From assembly GCF_031755915.1 (NCBI RefSeq), contig NC_083387.1:15335001-15399000 (forward strand): DNA of 64,000 bases, in the 5' to 3' direction. Below the pieces are notes generated by a model. The model searched no databases. It saw only the letters and a list, made by a program, of their open reading frames with translations, and was not told the DNA's origin. The DNA comes from Ziziphus jujuba (taxonomy: Eukaryota; Streptophyta; Magnoliopsida; Rosales; Rhamnaceae). Shown here piece after piece: positions 61,701 to 64,000 of this stretch. Both the position numbers and the translations under genes were made by a program. Each line of letters opens with the position of its first letter. Position 1 is the stretch's first letter.

Positions 61701-62734
61701 AAAGGCTTTGCATTTTGAGGAAAAAAATTGTAGGGATGGAAGAAGGCCTGCCGTGGCTCTCTCATGTTCTTTCCTTGGATGTACATTGTCCTATATCTTG
61801 AATGAAAACAATTTTTATTGCAAGAAAAACAAAAGTAAATAAATAAATAAAAAAACAAAATCAAAACTAAAGTGGAAATTAAATAACTAAAATTAGATAA
61901 GCGGTTTAAGGTCCCACACCATTCATATTTGAAGCCTACCTAGATATTAGGCATATGGTACATCCATACAAGATTTACAAAACGGATATGTGCAAAAACA
62001 TTATGGGCATGTTTAGTTTATAAAATAAATATAGAAATAGAATACCTATTTTATAGATTTCGTTTTTTCATGTTTGGTAAATTTTTGAATTTGATAATAG
62101 CTATTTCATAAGAATAGATATGCCTCTATTTGAAAAAATAGTAATTCATTTTTCAAACTTTAGAATTCCTATTATTATGTTTTAATTTTGATAAGCATTG
62201 AAACATCTTTATTATGTTTAGATTTACATTATCACACACTAAAAATATATAAATAAATATAAAATTTAACTTTTAATTAATTTTTATTAAATTTGAACAT
62301 TTTTGAAAAAAAAATTATTAAGGTTAAACCTTGATTTTAAGTTAATATTTTTATTAAACATATAAATAGAAATTGTCAAGACGTACTCAAGATTCTTTAT
62401 CAGAACCTTAGATGAGCCCCAATTGAGAAAATCTTACCTGACCATCCTATAGAAAATCCTGCAGCATCCCCCCTAAAGGTTGAGCATATCCTAAAAATTT
62501 TCTATACGAAAAACACCCTCTACTATCATACCAAATTATTTCTCCCACCTTATTACAAGATTTTCCACAAAGTGCAGCATTTTAGTAATAAACAACATAA
62601 AAATACAAGTGTTGAAAATAATTTAATGAAAATAATTACCTTTAGCACTTATGTCTGCCCACACCACCTATTTAGTAAAGTTTTATATTCTTATACCACT
62701 TTATGAATACACCAAATGCATAAATGTACATAGA
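58753..62734. other. AT-rich intergenic DNA, no supported gene
   Basis: Only short low-complexity open frames are present. Small AAT, TAA and A-rich microsatellites occur, for example near 61420-61440 and 61565-61582. Confidence 0.6.
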
Positions 62735-63250
62735 AGGGTAATAAAATAACAACAACAACAATAACAACAATAATAGTGATATCAATGATAATAATATTAG
62801 TACAACCTGTTTGAGCACTACCATAGCTGTCCGAAGGCTACCACATTTGTCCAAAAGTTATCATACTTCTCTGAAGGCTATCACACTTGTCCGAAAGCTA
62901 CCACACTTATCCGAAGGCTATCACACTCATACTTACCCAAAAGCTATCATACTTACCCGATGAGATAAATACAATGAATATGCAATTAATACTAATGATG
63001 ATAGTAATAACAATAATAAATTCAAAAGTAATAATAATAATAACAGCGGTAACAATAATAATAATAATAACAACAACAACAACAATAATGATATTCATAA
63101 CAATAATAATAGTCACAATAAATAATAATAATTAACAATAGTAACAATAATTAATAATAATAATAATATTAATAAAGATAATAACAATTAATAATAATAA
63201 TAAAAATAATAATAATCTCATAATAATTAATACTAATAATAGTAATAACA
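62735..63250 (+). repeat. AAT/AAC-rich degenerate trinucleotide tract
   Basis: Nearly all of this stretch, apart from the minisatellite at 62819-62958, is made of imperfect AAT, AAC and ATA triplets. The open frames across it are repeats of one or two residues and are not genes. Confidence 0.85.
62819..62958 (+). repeat. 20-bp minisatellite, about seven units
   Basis: The unit approximates TACCACACTTGTCCGAAGGC. Units start at about 62819, 62839, 62859, 62879, 62899, 62919 and 62945; the sixth is lengthened by about six bases. The array is framed on both sides by AAT-rich DNA. Confidence 0.85.
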
Positions 63251-63772
63251 AACAATGGGGATAATAGAAAATCATAGTCATGAATAGATAAGATAAAATA
63301 AAATAAAGTAAAATAAAATTTTAAAATTTATAAATATACTACAAAAAGTGCACACTCTTAGCAGAGATACATCAAATATCATATAATATGCTAATACATG
63401 ATCCCATAATATCATCTGTTGCAAGTGCACTGCTACCAATATAGTCCGCGATGATTGTCTATAGTGGTTGTTCACTCCACTGGTCTTGTAGGCAGCAGAG
63501 TTACGAAATTAAACTACTCATTAGCCGAATTTGATCGTTGCCCCCATTCGTATAATACATGCAAATATAATATAATACATATATATATACACATAAAAAA
63601 AAAATACTTGATGCATCATAAGATATACTTGTGGTGTCAAATAGCACTCGGCGTCTCAAACACTATTTGACGAGGAGGTTAAAGAGAAAAATATGCAATC
63701 GGTCACCTTGGTGTCCCACAGCGCTGATTGCTAATAATTTACCATGGCTAAAACAATCGTCCTTCGATTAAG

Positions 63773-63999
63773 GGGCGGGTTGCTGATGTTCACTGTACAT
63801 TATACTCGTCAATCTTCAGGTGCATAGCTCCCAAAGGAGAGCCATACATATGCGTGCATTAACCGATAATAACAAACCAAAGGGGGATGGTTGATGCTTA
63901 CTCTGCATTTTACTTACCTACTCTTTATCACCATAGCTTACAAAAGACAACCATGAATATAACTTACTCATTAATCCATAACATAATAACCAACCATCT
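63773..63999 (+). repeat. Diverged tandem pair, unit about 109 bp
   Basis: The block at 63773-63881 (GGGGCGGGTTGCTGATG...) is followed by a related block from 63882 (GGGGGATGGTTGATGCT...) that runs to the window edge. Shared order includes CATAGCT.CCAAA / CATAGCTTACAAA, then GCCATA / ACCATGAATA, then ATTAA and ATAACAAACC / ATAACCAACC. More units may lie beyond the window. Confidence 0.55.
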
Positions 64000-64000
64000 T

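Noticed and set aside
62365..62560. Possible LTR start TGTCAAGACGTACTC
   Set aside because: It has an LTR-like TG start and looks like retroelement sequence, but no partner LTR, primer-binding site or duplication was found in the window.
62672..63135. Leu/Ile/Thr/Asn-rich frames on both strands
   Set aside because: They come from AAT/AAC triplet repeats.
1..64000. CRISPR array, prokaryotic operons or phage genes
   Set aside because: No regularly spaced identical repeats with unique spacers and no bacterial gene order. All supported elements are plant nuclear types.

Overview
The window is a gene-poor, very AT-rich stretch of a plant nuclear genome, most likely a eudicot. The evidence is the set of plant-type LINE, MULE, CACTA, Copia and Gypsy elements, GT-AG introns, a class II phospholipase A1 gene, and many AT, AAT and TG microsatellites. 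The species cannot be named from the sequence. No rRNA, tRNA, CRISPR array or prokaryotic feature was found. One ordinary host gene is well supported: a two-exon DAD1-like phospholipase A1 at 33582-34988. Almost everything else is a nest of transposable elements at different stages of decay.

Layout. 1-15205: AT-rich repeats in direct and inverted copies. One copy is split by a LINE (2255-8622, minus strand). The sister copy is split by a Mutator-like element (9960-14993) with long terminal inverted repeats and a 9-bp target duplication. Each copy records the unfilled site for the other insertion. The MULE carries a broken mudrA-type transposase on the minus strand and, in the convergent position, an apparently intact 98-residue GRF-zinc-finger/transmembrane gene. 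15206-19800: AT-rich, no supported gene. 19850-27296: decayed CACTA element (DUF8039 and Ulp1-like peptidase exons on the plus strand, subterminal repeats at 27.1-27.3 kb), interrupted by a truncated Gypsy element on the minus strand (LTR, primer-binding site, gag, protease). 27.3-27.7 and 35.15-35.68 kb: copies of the lipase 3' flank, the trace of an old tandem duplication. 30.4-41 kb: several copies of one LTR family starting TGTAAC surround the lipase gene. 41.3-48.5 kb: retroelement debris and a TG-rich minisatellite. 48553-56792: Copia retrotransposon on the minus strand with both LTRs, primer-binding site, polypurine tract and a 5-bp target duplication. A 3293-bp solo LTR with its own 5-bp duplication interrupts its gag gene. 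57078-57780: a hAT-like non-autonomous element. 57.8-64 kb: AT-rich DNA, an AAT-rich tract and small tandem repeats.

The nesting gives relative ages: the AT-rich repeats predate the LINE and the MULE; the CACTA predates its Gypsy insertion; the Copia predates its solo LTR. The lipase gene has lost about 30 C-terminal residues to a TGG-to-TGA change but keeps its Ser-Asp-His triad. No operon-like co-operation between genes is present.
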